A stretch of 13,220 nucleotides of DNA from an uncultured Sulfitobacter sp. (GTDB taxonomy: Bacteria; Pseudomonadota; Alphaproteobacteria; Rhodobacterales; Rhodobacteraceae). Position 1 is the first letter of the stretch; the number at the start of each line of letters is the position of its first letter. Positions 1 to 5,544 of the stretch are shown piece by piece. A program made the position numbers and the translations under genes. The DNA lies in the NCBI GenBank assembly GCA_937923365.1, contig CALAIJ010000099.1, positions 1-13,220 on the forward strand, in the 5' to 3' direction. The notes beneath the pieces were generated by a model. The model was not told where the DNA came from, ran no database searches, and saw only the letters and a list, made by a program, of their open reading frames with translations.

Positions 1-14
1 AAGACGACGTGCAT
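1..14 (-). CDS. cobN: Probable start of cobN (cobaltochelatase large subunit), cut by the window edge
   Basis: Only four and a half codons are visible. On the minus strand an ATG lies two bases past the cobW stop and reads M-H-V-V, with a partial fifth codon TT-. From memory, rhodobacterial CobN proteins begin with Met-His-(Val/Leu), and cobW normally sits directly beside cobN, which encodes the large ATP-dependent cobaltochelatase subunit that inserts cobalt into hydrogenobyrinate a,c-diamide. The tight spacing continues the pattern of the operon. No strong ribosome binding site is seen, which fits translational coupling to cobW. The identity is an inference from context and very few residues. 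Confidence 0.4.
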
Positions 15-16
15 CT

Positions 17-1051
17 TTACGCACCCAGCACTGCGCGGATTTTGGCGGTGTCGATGTGGTCATGTTCAGCGATCACCACCAAGTGACCCTGACGCGGCGT
101 GTCGCCCCATGGGCGGTCAAACTGCTGGCGCACGCGGGCACCGACGGCTTGCACCAGCAGGCGCATGGGCTTGCCCGTGACCGCAACGTAGCCTTTGACG
201 CGCAGGATGTGCTGTTCGGTGGCGAGGCGTTCGATGGCGGCAACCAGCGTGTCGACGTCGTCCACTTCGGGCATGGGCACGACGATGGTCTCGAAATCGT
301 CGTGTTCATGGTCGTCGTGCCCGTCATGGTGCGAGGGGCGCGCGTCGAGGTCATCTTCGGCGGCAGCGCCGAGGCCCAGAATGATCTTGGGATCAATCAC
401 GCCCTCGCTCATCGGGAGGATGGGTATCTGCCGCGGGCTTTCGTCTTCGATCACTTTGCGCGCGGCGGACAGCCCCTCTTCGCCCGCCAGATCGGCCTTG
501 GACATCAAGACGATGTCGGCGCAGGAAATCTGGTCTTCGAAGACTTCCGACAGAGGGGTCTCATGGTCCAGCGAATCGTCGGCTTTGCGTTGGGCATCCA
601 CAGCGTCCACGTCCGCGGCGAATGTGCCCGCGGCGACCGCTTCGGCATCAGCCAAAGCGATCACACCGTCCACCGTGATCTTGGAGCGGATGGCGGGCCA
701 GTCGAAGGCTTTCAAAAGCGGCTTGGGCAGTGCCAGCCCCGACGTCTCGATCAGGATGTGATCGGGGCGCGTGGGCATCGCCATCAGCGCCTCGATGGTC
801 GGGATGAAATCATCGGCCACCGTGCAGCAGATGCAGCCATTGGCCAGCTCCACCACGTTTTCGGCAGGGCAGTTGTCATCCGCGCAGGACTTGAGGATTT
901 CGCCATCGACGCCAACGGTGCCGAATTCATTGACCAGAATGGCCAGACGCTTGCCTTCGTTGTGGGTCATCAGGTGACGGATCAACGTGGTCTTGCCCGA
1001 GCCCAGAAAGCCGGTGATCACGGTAACGGGGATTTTTGCCAGATCGTTCAT
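17..1051 (-). CDS. cobW: CobW-type GTPase, cobalt metallochaperone for cobalamin synthesis
   Basis: This is a 344-residue G3E-family GTPase. The Walker A motif GFLGSGKT is at residues 14-21, the family's metal-binding CICC motif at 73-76 within NGCICCTV, an ETSG switch motif at 102-105, and SKAD at 184-187 in the place of the usual NKxD guanine-specificity motif. A histidine/aspartate-rich segment (HHDGHDDHEHDD, 241-252) precedes the C-terminal CobW_C domain. CobW proteins bind Co(II) with GTP and are thought to hand cobalt to the CobNST chelatase in the cytoplasm. The ATG overlaps the stop of the upstream DUF1636 gene by 4 bp (ATGA), indicating translational coupling in a cobalamin-riboswitch operon. 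CobW rather than a zinc-type COG0523 homologue is favoured by this operon context. Confidence 0.93.
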   Translation of the reverse strand: MNDLAKIPVTVITGFLGSGKTTLIRHLMTHNEGKRLAILVNEFGTVGVDGEILKSCADDNCPAENVVELANGCICCTVADDFIPTIEALMAMPTRPDHILIETSGLALPKPLLKAFDWPAIRSKITVDGVIALADAEAVAAGTFAADVDAVDAQRKADDSLDHETPLSEVFEDQISCADIVLMSKADLAGEEGLSAARKVIEDESPRQIPILPMSEGVIDPKIILGLGAAAEDDLDARPSHHDGHDDHEHDDFETIVVPMPEVDDVDTLVAAIERLATEQHILRVKGYVAVTGKPMRLLVQAVGARVRQQFDRPWGDTPRQGHLVVIAEHDHIDTAKIRAVLGA

Positions 1052-1434
1052 GTGTCAGTCTCCGGGGGTTCATATTGCGATGTATTGAAAGGCGGGATGC
1101 GCCCGAGGCTTTGCTTGCGGAACACCACAGGGCGTTGCCGCCATGTGACAAGCCCGTCGTTGGTGGCCGCATAGGCGGCGGCGCCTTCAAGGATATCAGC
1201 GGCGTCATCCACCGACATGCGGCCATAGATGTAGCCCCACTTGCCGGGCTCTGACAACGCGACCGAAGCCCCTTGAGAACAGGCCGAGAGGCATTTAACG
1301 CCAACCACCTTGACGCCTTCGGGCGCAGGGGCGGCTGTCAGGGCTGCGTGCAACTGAGCACCGGGCAAGGGCGCGCCGTCTTCCGGCGGCTCCCCCGCTT
1401 TGCAGGTCATGCAGACGTATAGTGTCGCGGTCAT
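1048..1434 (-). CDS. DUF1636 family predicted metal-binding protein
   Basis: This is a small 128-residue soluble protein. It has two cysteine pairs, C8-x2-C11 in YVCMTCKAG and C48-x3-C52 in GVKCLSACSQG. The fold suggested by the sequence is a thioredoxin-like ferredoxin, with the second pair resembling the CxxxC of [2Fe-2S] thioredoxin-like proteins. DUF1636 proteins are known as predicted metal-binding proteins and recur beside cobW/cobN genes in alphaproteobacteria. The exact role is unknown; binding an Fe-S cluster or cobalt during metal delivery to the chelatase is plausible. Its ATG directly follows the stop of the upstream His-rich gene with no gap, and its own stop overlaps the cobW start by 4 bp. 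Residues after about 105 carry no recognisable motif. Confidence 0.85.
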   Translation of the reverse strand: MTATLYVCMTCKAGEPPEDGAPLPGAQLHAALTAAPAPEGVKVVGVKCLSACSQGASVALSEPGKWGYIYGRMSVDDAADILEGAAAYAATNDGLVTWRQRPVVFRKQSLGRIPPFNTSQYEPPETDT

Positions 1435-1932
1435 CTATTTGACCTCCACTGTGGTGCTGGCTGTGATCGGAACACCGCCCAATGCCAACGGCTGGTGAGA
1501 ATTGGCATTCAGCGTGACGTCGATTGTGACATCGCCTGCGGGCAGCCCGTCCAGATGCACCCAAGGGCCGTAGACCCGCGCGTATTTCGTGCCGTTCACA
1601 TAGACATGGGCGTGTCCCTGACCCTCCGCATGGGCACGGCTGGCCTGCTGGGGCGCAAAGGCAAAGTTCTCGACCATCAGATGCAGGTTGTGGCCCGCCA
1701 TCGGGTCGGGCGTCACAGCGATTGCAAGGCGCGGAGCTTGGGCGGCATCCACCTCGATCGGGGTGTCATGGGCCTTGCCGTGGTCCATCCCGTCATCGGT
1801 CAGGCCCGCGCCGTGATGGGCAGGGTCGCCGTGGTCATGCCCGTCAAAGGTCACCCCCATGCCCGCCGCCGTGACGAAGCCGATGCCGCCACCGAACACC
1901 AGACCAATGGCAAAGAGCGCAAGCGTCCTCAT
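1435..1932 (-). CDS. Exported histidine-rich protein of the cobalt operon, unknown function
   Basis: This is a 165-residue protein that I do not recognise as a named family. Residues 1-24 form a hydrophobic signal peptide or N-terminal anchor with no lipobox. A low-complexity His/Asp/Gly stretch follows (H32, H34, H39, H40, H51, H55). A predicted beta-rich domain from about 58 to 165 contains HNLH (81-84), GHAH (106-109) and RVYGPWVHLDGLPAG (119-133), a pattern reminiscent of DUF4399-like or cupredoxin-like periplasmic domains. There is no cysteine. I chose the ATG at 1932 because it overlaps the cbtA stop by 4 bp and begins the signal peptide; the longer in-frame reading from 2001 would place a basic stretch before it. 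Position between cbtA and the DUF1636 gene suggests periplasmic cobalt binding or delivery to CbtA, which is an inference. Confidence 0.85.
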   Translation of the reverse strand: MRTLALFAIGLVFGGGIGFVTAAGMGVTFDGHDHGDPAHHGAGLTDDGMDHGKAHDTPIEVDAAQAPRLAIAVTPDPMAGHNLHLMVENFAFAPQQASRAHAEGQGHAHVYVNGTKYARVYGPWVHLDGLPAGDVTIDVTLNANSHQPLALGGVPITASTTVEVK

Positions 1933-2621
1933 GCGGCGTGCCGTTCCGCGGCACCCTCGGACTGCCAGAAGTATCCTGCAAGGCATCCCAGAACGACCCA
2001 AGCGGCCAGCCCGACGCCAAAGGCACGGGCCGCGAACAACGCACCGATCTCGGTAGGGACGGGGCCAGTCAGCACGTCAGGCTCTGGCGCGCCGATCACA
2101 TGGGGGGCCGCCAGCAAGATCACCGCGACGCCGTATGCCGTCCAATTGCGGCCAAAACCAATCAGCCAAAGTGCGGCCACAGCCGCACCCGCCGTGGCGA
2201 ACCACCAGATCTGGCGGGCAGTGACATCCGCCGCAGCAACGCCCGGCACTTCGGGCGCAAGCGAGAAACCGGGCGCAAGGTGGAAGGCCACAAAGCCCGC
2301 GATGCCCCAGACCAGACCGCTGCGCCCGTCGATCTGCGCGCCGCGCTCTTCGGCAATGCTCATCACGGCGACCATCATCAGCGCGTAGCCGGTATAGGTC
2401 AGCATGGTGAAAATCAGGCTTAGCCCGTCACGCACCGGATCAAAGCCGGGAAGCTCGGGGTGGGCCGACACGGGGGCAGCGCCGAAGTGGGTCAGCGCGC
2501 CGCTTTCGTAAAGCTCTGCGTGCAACAACACGGGCTGCACGAACCAGAGCTGCAACAGCCCCGCAACAAGGCCCGTCAATGCGCCTGCAAAAAGCGCGCT
2601 GGTGATGTATCTGGCGATCAT
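1929..2621 (-). CDS. cbtA: CbtA family cobalt transporter subunit
   Basis: This is a 230-residue integral membrane protein with five to six hydrophobic segments, roughly at 5-29, 66-90, 101-120, 139-157, 160-178 and 195-218. Signature stretches of the CbtA family are visible: QPVLLHAELYE near the end of the first helix, HPELPGFDPVRDGL at 54-67, FHLAPGFSLAPEVPG at 113-127 and the GAPEP loop at 177-181. CbtA is predicted to mediate cobalt entry together with the small CbtB, both regularly found behind cobalamin riboswitches; direct transport data are limited. The length is usual for the family. The gene is separated from cbtB by 162 bp holding a stem-loop, and its stop overlaps the next start, so expression is shared with the downstream genes. 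Confidence 0.93.
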   Translation of the reverse strand: MIARYITSALFAGALTGLVAGLLQLWFVQPVLLHAELYESGALTHFGAAPVSAHPELPGFDPVRDGLSLIFTMLTYTGYALMMVAVMSIAEERGAQIDGRSGLVWGIAGFVAFHLAPGFSLAPEVPGVAAADVTARQIWWFATAGAAVAALWLIGFGRNWTAYGVAVILLAAPHVIGAPEPDVLTGPVPTEIGALFAARAFGVGLAAWVVLGCLAGYFWQSEGAAERHAA

Positions 2622-2738
2622 GATCCGTCCAAATCCCCGAAAGATGCGTGTTCAAGCAAATGCCCCAAGACCTCGCCACCCAAAGGATGCGCGCGTCAGG
2701 TCAAGGGCAGCAGACAGCATTCCGCCAAAAACACGGCA

Positions 2739-2757
2739 GGCCCCGCAAAGCGAGGCC
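2739..2757 (-). terminator. Stem-loop between cbtB and cbtA, possible attenuator or processing site
   Basis: Read on the minus strand, GGCCTCGC and GCGGGGCC can pair over 8 bp with one U-G wobble and a 3-nt loop. The hairpin begins 27 nt after the cbtB stop. A run of five T lies about 8 nt beyond the stem (2731-2727), too far for an efficient intrinsic terminator but compatible with partial termination. A 3'-protecting hairpin on a short cbtB transcript is the alternative. Confidence 0.4.
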
Positions 2758-2783
2758 CAAGTGTCATAGCGTCACGGAATGTC

Positions 2784-2954
2784 TTAGTGGCAGGGGAACC
2801 CTGTCGCGTGGCGCACATCATGGGCCGCATCATGCAAGGCTGCTGCCTGCACATGGCCGGTGATGGAAATCACTGTCATCCCGAGGATCACCGCGAAAAC
2901 GGCAGGGATGAAACGGGCGCGGCTTTGCGTCAGCGTCTTGGTTTGAACGTTCAT
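2784..2954 (-). CDS. cbtB: CbtB family small cobalt transporter subunit
   Basis: This is a 56-residue protein with a single membrane helix at about 15-33 and a histidine-rich C-terminus (H34, H41, H45, H49, H56) ending in the family-typical HATGFPCH. CbtB is the small partner of CbtA; the terminal histidines are presumed to coordinate Co(II). I chose the ATG at 2954 because AAGGAG lies 7 nt upstream, whereas the longer open frame runs into the riboswitch. It is the first gene after the cobalamin riboswitch, so cobalamin should repress it. The length is normal for the family. Confidence 0.93.
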   Translation of the reverse strand: MNVQTKTLTQSRARFIPAVFAVILGMTVISITGHVQAAALHDAAHDVRHATGFPCH

Positions 2955-2960
2955 CTGTCT

Positions 2961-2985
2961 ACTCCTTACCGTCACACCCGACGGC
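2961..2985 (-). promoter_or_regulatory. Shine-Dalgarno of cbtB next to a small hairpin, likely riboswitch expression platform
   Basis: On the minus strand the segment 2985-2968 folds as GCCGTC-GGGTGT-GACGGT (5 bp plus a G-U pair) and abuts the AAGGAG ribosome binding site (2967-2962). No U-tract follows, so the platform looks translational rather than terminating. Alternative pairings with the riboswitch 3' side were not computed. Confidence 0.45.
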
Positions 2986-3002
2986 ATCTTAGTTGCACTC
3001 TT

Positions 3003-3185
3003 GCCTGGCAGGTCTCCTGGCTCGCGGGTCGAGGCCTTGTACCCGCCTTCCCTGACCAGATGGCCAAGTGGCATGCACGGTACGCGGCTCTCCGCTTACA
3101 GTCGCGGGGGCGGCTTCGGCATCTTGTTACCGAATTCCCTTTTCGGTTCCACACCCCCGAAAGGGTGATTAGCGGAACACCAAGC
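3003..3185 (-). ncRNA. Cobalamin (B12) riboswitch, adenosylcobalamin type
   Basis: The conserved B12 box AGCCAGGAGACCTGCC is read on the minus strand at 3022-3007. Moving upstream there are the GCCACTT element (3072-3066), the CCCCCGCGACTGTAAGCGG core (about 3110-3092), and a 5' portion with GGAACCGAAAAGGGAATTCG near 3150-3131 and TTGGTGTTCCGC near 3183-3172, all in the expected order and spacing for the cobalamin class. It lies about 50 nt upstream of cbtB. Binding of the cofactor normally lowers expression of cobalt uptake and B12 synthesis genes, which fits the whole minus-strand operon. Confidence 0.95.
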
Positions 3186-3346
3186 CCGCATAATGTCTCA
3201 CTTCAGTCGCTCCCGCGCAAGGCACAATAGCGACGCGTCACAGCCTCAAAGCGCTTATTTCTGGCGACGCCGCGGCAATACGGGCGTAAACAGGCCGCCA
3301 AGCGGGGCGCAAACGGGCGAATCCCCCCGCGGCAGGAGCCCCCTTC
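3186..3346. promoter_or_regulatory. Divergent promoter region between the B12 riboswitch and the EamA transporter gene
   Basis: No gene is seen in this 161-bp stretch. For the minus strand, a possible -10 CATTAT (3195-3190) and a weak -35 TTGCGC (3220-3215) are 19 bp apart and would start transcription just at the 5' edge of the riboswitch. For the plus strand the only clear signal is the ribosome binding site AGGAG at 3334-3338, 8 nt before the transporter ATG. Promoter calls are weak because the spacing is long and the -35 is poor. Confidence 0.4.
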
Positions 3347-4252
3347 ATGAACCGCACAACGCTTGCCATCATTCTGTCTTTGCTGGCTTTGGTGCTGTTT
3401 GACGCGATGGGGCTGATTATCAAACGCCTTAGCCCGGACTATGGCGCGGCCGAGCTGTCTGCCTACCGCAACCTCTTTGGCCTGATCCCTGCGGGCATCG
3501 TGCTGTGGCTGTCGGCGGACTGGCAAAAGCAAGGACGACCCATACGTCTGCGCCAGTGGAAACTGGGGATCTTTCGCGGCATCGTGCTGACCTTTGCCCA
3601 GTTCTTTTTCTACCTTTCGCTGGGCATCATGGAATTCGCGACCGCCGCAACGATCACCTATGCAAACGCATTGTTCATGGTCGCACTTGCCGTGCCCCTG
3701 CTGGGCGAGAAGGTGGGATTTGCGCGCTGGTCCGCCGTCCTGATCGGTTTTGCGGGCGTGGTGCTGGTGGTGGGCCCGGGGCGCGACAGTTTCTCGGTGG
3801 CCGCCTTGCTGCCGCTGGGTGCTGCGGCCTGCTATGCGCTGACCGGCGTGACGGCCCGCATGATGGACGAGGACGCGGCAACCGCGCTGATCAACCTCTA
3901 TTCCTCTGGCGTGGCGGCACTCGGCGCGCTGGTACTTGCGGTGGCAACCACAGGGTTCAGCCCGCTGGCACGGACAACGGATCTGTGGTGGATCTTTGCG
4001 ATGGGCGGCTTTGGCGGTTTCGCGGTGTTGCTGCTGATCTCATCCTACCGGATGACAGAGCAAAGCAACCTTGCGCCTTTCAGCTACTTTGGCATCCCGC
4101 TCGCCTTTGTGCTGGGCTGGGTGTTCTACGGAGAGGCCCCTTGGCGCGACCTTTTCCCCGGCGCGCTGCTGATCGCGGCGGGTGGCTTGCTGATCGTCTG
4201 GCGCGAGCGGCGACTGCGCATGGCGCGGGTTGCGGATGCGGTGCCCAAATAG
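3347..4252 (+). CDS. EamA/DMT-superfamily permease
   Basis: This is a 301-residue inner-membrane protein with about ten hydrophobic helices arranged as two EamA repeats (roughly 6-142 and 150-288). Typical DMT features are the AYRNLFGLIP turn after helix 2, the PLLGEKVGFARW segment at the end of the first repeat, and the matching FYGEAPWRDLFPGALLI segment in the second. Members export or import metabolites such as amino acids, purines or S-adenosylmethionine; the substrate cannot be read from the sequence. AGGAG lies 8 nt before the ATG. The gene is divergent from the riboswitch operon and has no riboswitch of its own, so B12 control is not indicated. Confidence 0.88.
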   Translation: MNRTTLAIILSLLALVLFDAMGLIIKRLSPDYGAAELSAYRNLFGLIPAGIVLWLSADWQKQGRPIRLRQWKLGIFRGIVLTFAQFFFYLSLGIMEFATAATITYANALFMVALAVPLLGEKVGFARWSAVLIGFAGVVLVVGPGRDSFSVAALLPLGAAACYALTGVTARMMDEDAATALINLYSSGVAALGALVLAVATTGFSPLARTTDLWWIFAMGGFGGFAVLLLISSYRMTEQSNLAPFSYFGIPLAFVLGWVFYGEAPWRDLFPGALLIAAGGLLIVWRERRLRMARVADAVPK

Positions 4253-4260
4253 CTGAACGG

Positions 4261-4304
4261 GTCCGGCAGGCAATTGGAAACCATCCCTAGTCCATGCGCC
4301 GGAC
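4261..4304 (+). other. Long-loop inverted repeat after the EamA gene
   Basis: GTCCGGC (4261-4267) and GCCGGAC (4298-4304) are perfect 7-bp arms separated by 30 nt, starting 8 nt after the transporter stop. There is no T-run behind it, so a terminator role is weakly supported. It is otherwise unexplained. Confidence 0.25.
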
Positions 4305-4421
4305 ATACCCGAGCTTCACAAACGGTGTCGTTCGGCCTGCAAATAGCAAACCTGCCCTCAGCCCACCATTGACGATCCGCCCCAGCCTGCCATTCTGGCC
4401 ATCAAGCAAGGGGGCCAACCG

Positions 4422-5351
4422 ATGACACTCAAAAGCGTTCTGATCACCGGCGGTAACGGCAACATTGGCCGTCTGATCACAGCCAAGCTGATCGCGGCGG
4501 GCACCCGTGTCATCAGCTTTGACATTCCCGGCACCCACAGCGCCGACGGGGTAGAGGCCTGCATCCTTGGCGACATCCGCGACCACGCGCTGCTGGCGCA
4601 GACGCTGGACACCCACAAACCGCAGGCGATCATTCACCTTGCCTCGCTGCTCTCTGGCAGTTCCGAGGCCGATCCGGCCACCGCGTGGGAGATCAATGCA
4701 ACCGCATCAATTACGCTGATGCAGATGGCCGCCGCGCGCGGCATCGGGCCGTTTGTCTTTGCCAGCACCATCGCAACCTATGCCACCGATTTTCCCGACG
4801 TGTTGCCGCAAGACGCGCCGCAATGGCCCTCCAATGTCTATGGCGCCACGAAAGTCGCGGTGGAGCGGTTTGGCTATTGGCTGCGCAGCACTGCTGATTT
4901 TGATTTTCGCTGCGTGCGGTTCCCGATGGTTCTGTCCCCCTTCGCCCCGCCGGGTGCGCTGACGGCCTATCCAAGCCACGCCTTCACTGCCGCCGCCAAG
5001 GGCGAAGCATTCACCTTTCCCGTCTCGCCTGACACGGGCATGTCGACCATGTTTCTGGAGGATGTGATCCTTAGCCTTGTCGCCTTTACCAATGCCGACC
5101 GCGCGCGCCTGACGCAGCCTGCCTACAACCTGCACGCCTATACGTTCACAGCGGGCGCATTGGCTGAGAAAATCCGCACGCTCTGGCCCGCAGCCCAACT
5201 GGACTTTGCCCCTGATGCAAAGATTGACGCGCTGATCCGGGGGTGGCCCAATGTGATCGAAGACGCGGACGCCCGTGCGGATTGGGGCTGGCAACCCGCC
5301 TATGATTTTGACGCCACTATAGCCGCGCTCAAAGAACTGGCGGAGGGTTAA
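4422..5351 (+). CDS. NAD-dependent epimerase/dehydratase-like SDR, resembling short-chain L-threonine 3-dehydrogenase
   Basis: This is a 309-residue extended short-chain dehydrogenase/reductase. The Rossmann motif GGNGNIG is at 10-16, D34 at the end of the second strand favours NAD over NADP, and S115/T116, Y140 and K144 (YGATK) form the catalytic set. Beyond the generic fold, segments such as HLASLLSGSSEADPATAWEIN (from 72), RFPMVLSPFAPPGA and the C-terminal WGWQPAYDFD resemble the SDR-type L-threonine 3-dehydrogenases, which oxidise threonine to 2-amino-3-oxobutyrate. A nucleotide-sugar epimerase is less likely but cannot be excluded. AAGGGGG stands about 7 nt before the ATG. No glycine C-acetyltransferase gene, the usual pathway partner, is adjacent, so the substrate stays uncertain. 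Confidence 0.85.
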   Translation: MTLKSVLITGGNGNIGRLITAKLIAAGTRVISFDIPGTHSADGVEACILGDIRDHALLAQTLDTHKPQAIIHLASLLSGSSEADPATAWEINATASITLMQMAAARGIGPFVFASTIATYATDFPDVLPQDAPQWPSNVYGATKVAVERFGYWLRSTADFDFRCVRFPMVLSPFAPPGALTAYPSHAFTAAAKGEAFTFPVSPDTGMSTMFLEDVILSLVAFTNADRARLTQPAYNLHAYTFTAGALAEKIRTLWPAAQLDFAPDAKIDALIRGWPNVIEDADARADWGWQPAYDFDATIAALKELAEG

Positions 5352-5366
5352 CGCAAACCGGCTGAA

Positions 5367-5394
5367 ATGTTTCGCGTGCGAAACATGGGCTTTT
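5367..5394 (+). terminator. Strong 9-bp-arm inverted repeat downstream of the SDR gene; terminator or protein-binding site
   Basis: ATGTTTCGCGTGCGAAACAT (5367-5386) has perfect 9-bp arms around a GT centre, 15 nt after the SDR stop. It is followed by GGGCTTTT, so it may act as an intrinsic terminator, though four T after a GGGC spacer is weak. The symmetry and the TGTTTC...GAAACA ends also resemble a parS-like or repressor site. Confidence 0.45.
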
Positions 5395-5448
5395 AGATAC
5401 TTTGCGCTTTGCCTGTTTTCCTATGAAAAACAACGCCATATACCGCAC

Positions 5449-5464
5449 GGATCAGGGATGATCC
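5449..5464. other. Small inverted repeat in the SDR-pncB intergenic region
   Basis: GGATCA-GGGA-TGATCC has perfect 6-bp arms and a 4-nt centre. The surrounding 193-bp gap (5352-5544) between convergent genes holds no credible gene; an 11-codon reading frame at 5423 lacks a ribosome binding site. The function of the repeat is unknown. Confidence 0.3.
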
Positions 5465-5544
5465 ATGCAACACCCGTCTGTCTGATGGTTAAGAAACCCA
5501 CGGGCAGCAGGGCCGGGCACCGCCCACCGCCTTAAAGACAAAAC

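Noticed and set aside
56..1174. Long plus-strand open frame (372 codons) antisense to cobW and DUF1636
   Set aside because: It mirrors a well-supported GTPase with all motifs; the translation has no recognisable domain and no ribosome binding site, as expected for GC-rich antisense frames.
1495..2388. Plus-strand frame of 297 codons antisense to the His-rich gene and cbtA
   Set aside because: Low-complexity Ala/Pro/Arg product with no domain; the minus-strand genes have clear start overlaps and family motifs.
2460..3230. Plus-strand frame of 256 codons across cbtB and the riboswitch
   Set aside because: It runs through the conserved B12 riboswitch and the cbtB gene on the other strand and has no recognisable protein features.
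3505..4290. Second plus-strand frame inside the EamA gene
   Set aside because: Out-of-frame shadow rich in Arg/Gly; the in-frame product is a clear ten-helix permease.
4707..5294. Minus-strand frame antisense to the SDR gene
   Set aside because: The SDR frame has the Rossmann and YxxxK motifs and a ribosome binding site; the antisense product has none.
5367..5386. Calling the palindrome a true parS site
   Set aside because: Its centre is GCGTGC rather than ACGT, making the site 2 bp longer than the ParB consensus; kept only as a candidate.
5423..5461. Eleven-codon reading frame starting ATGAAAAACAACGCC
   Set aside because: No ribosome binding site, very short and without context support.
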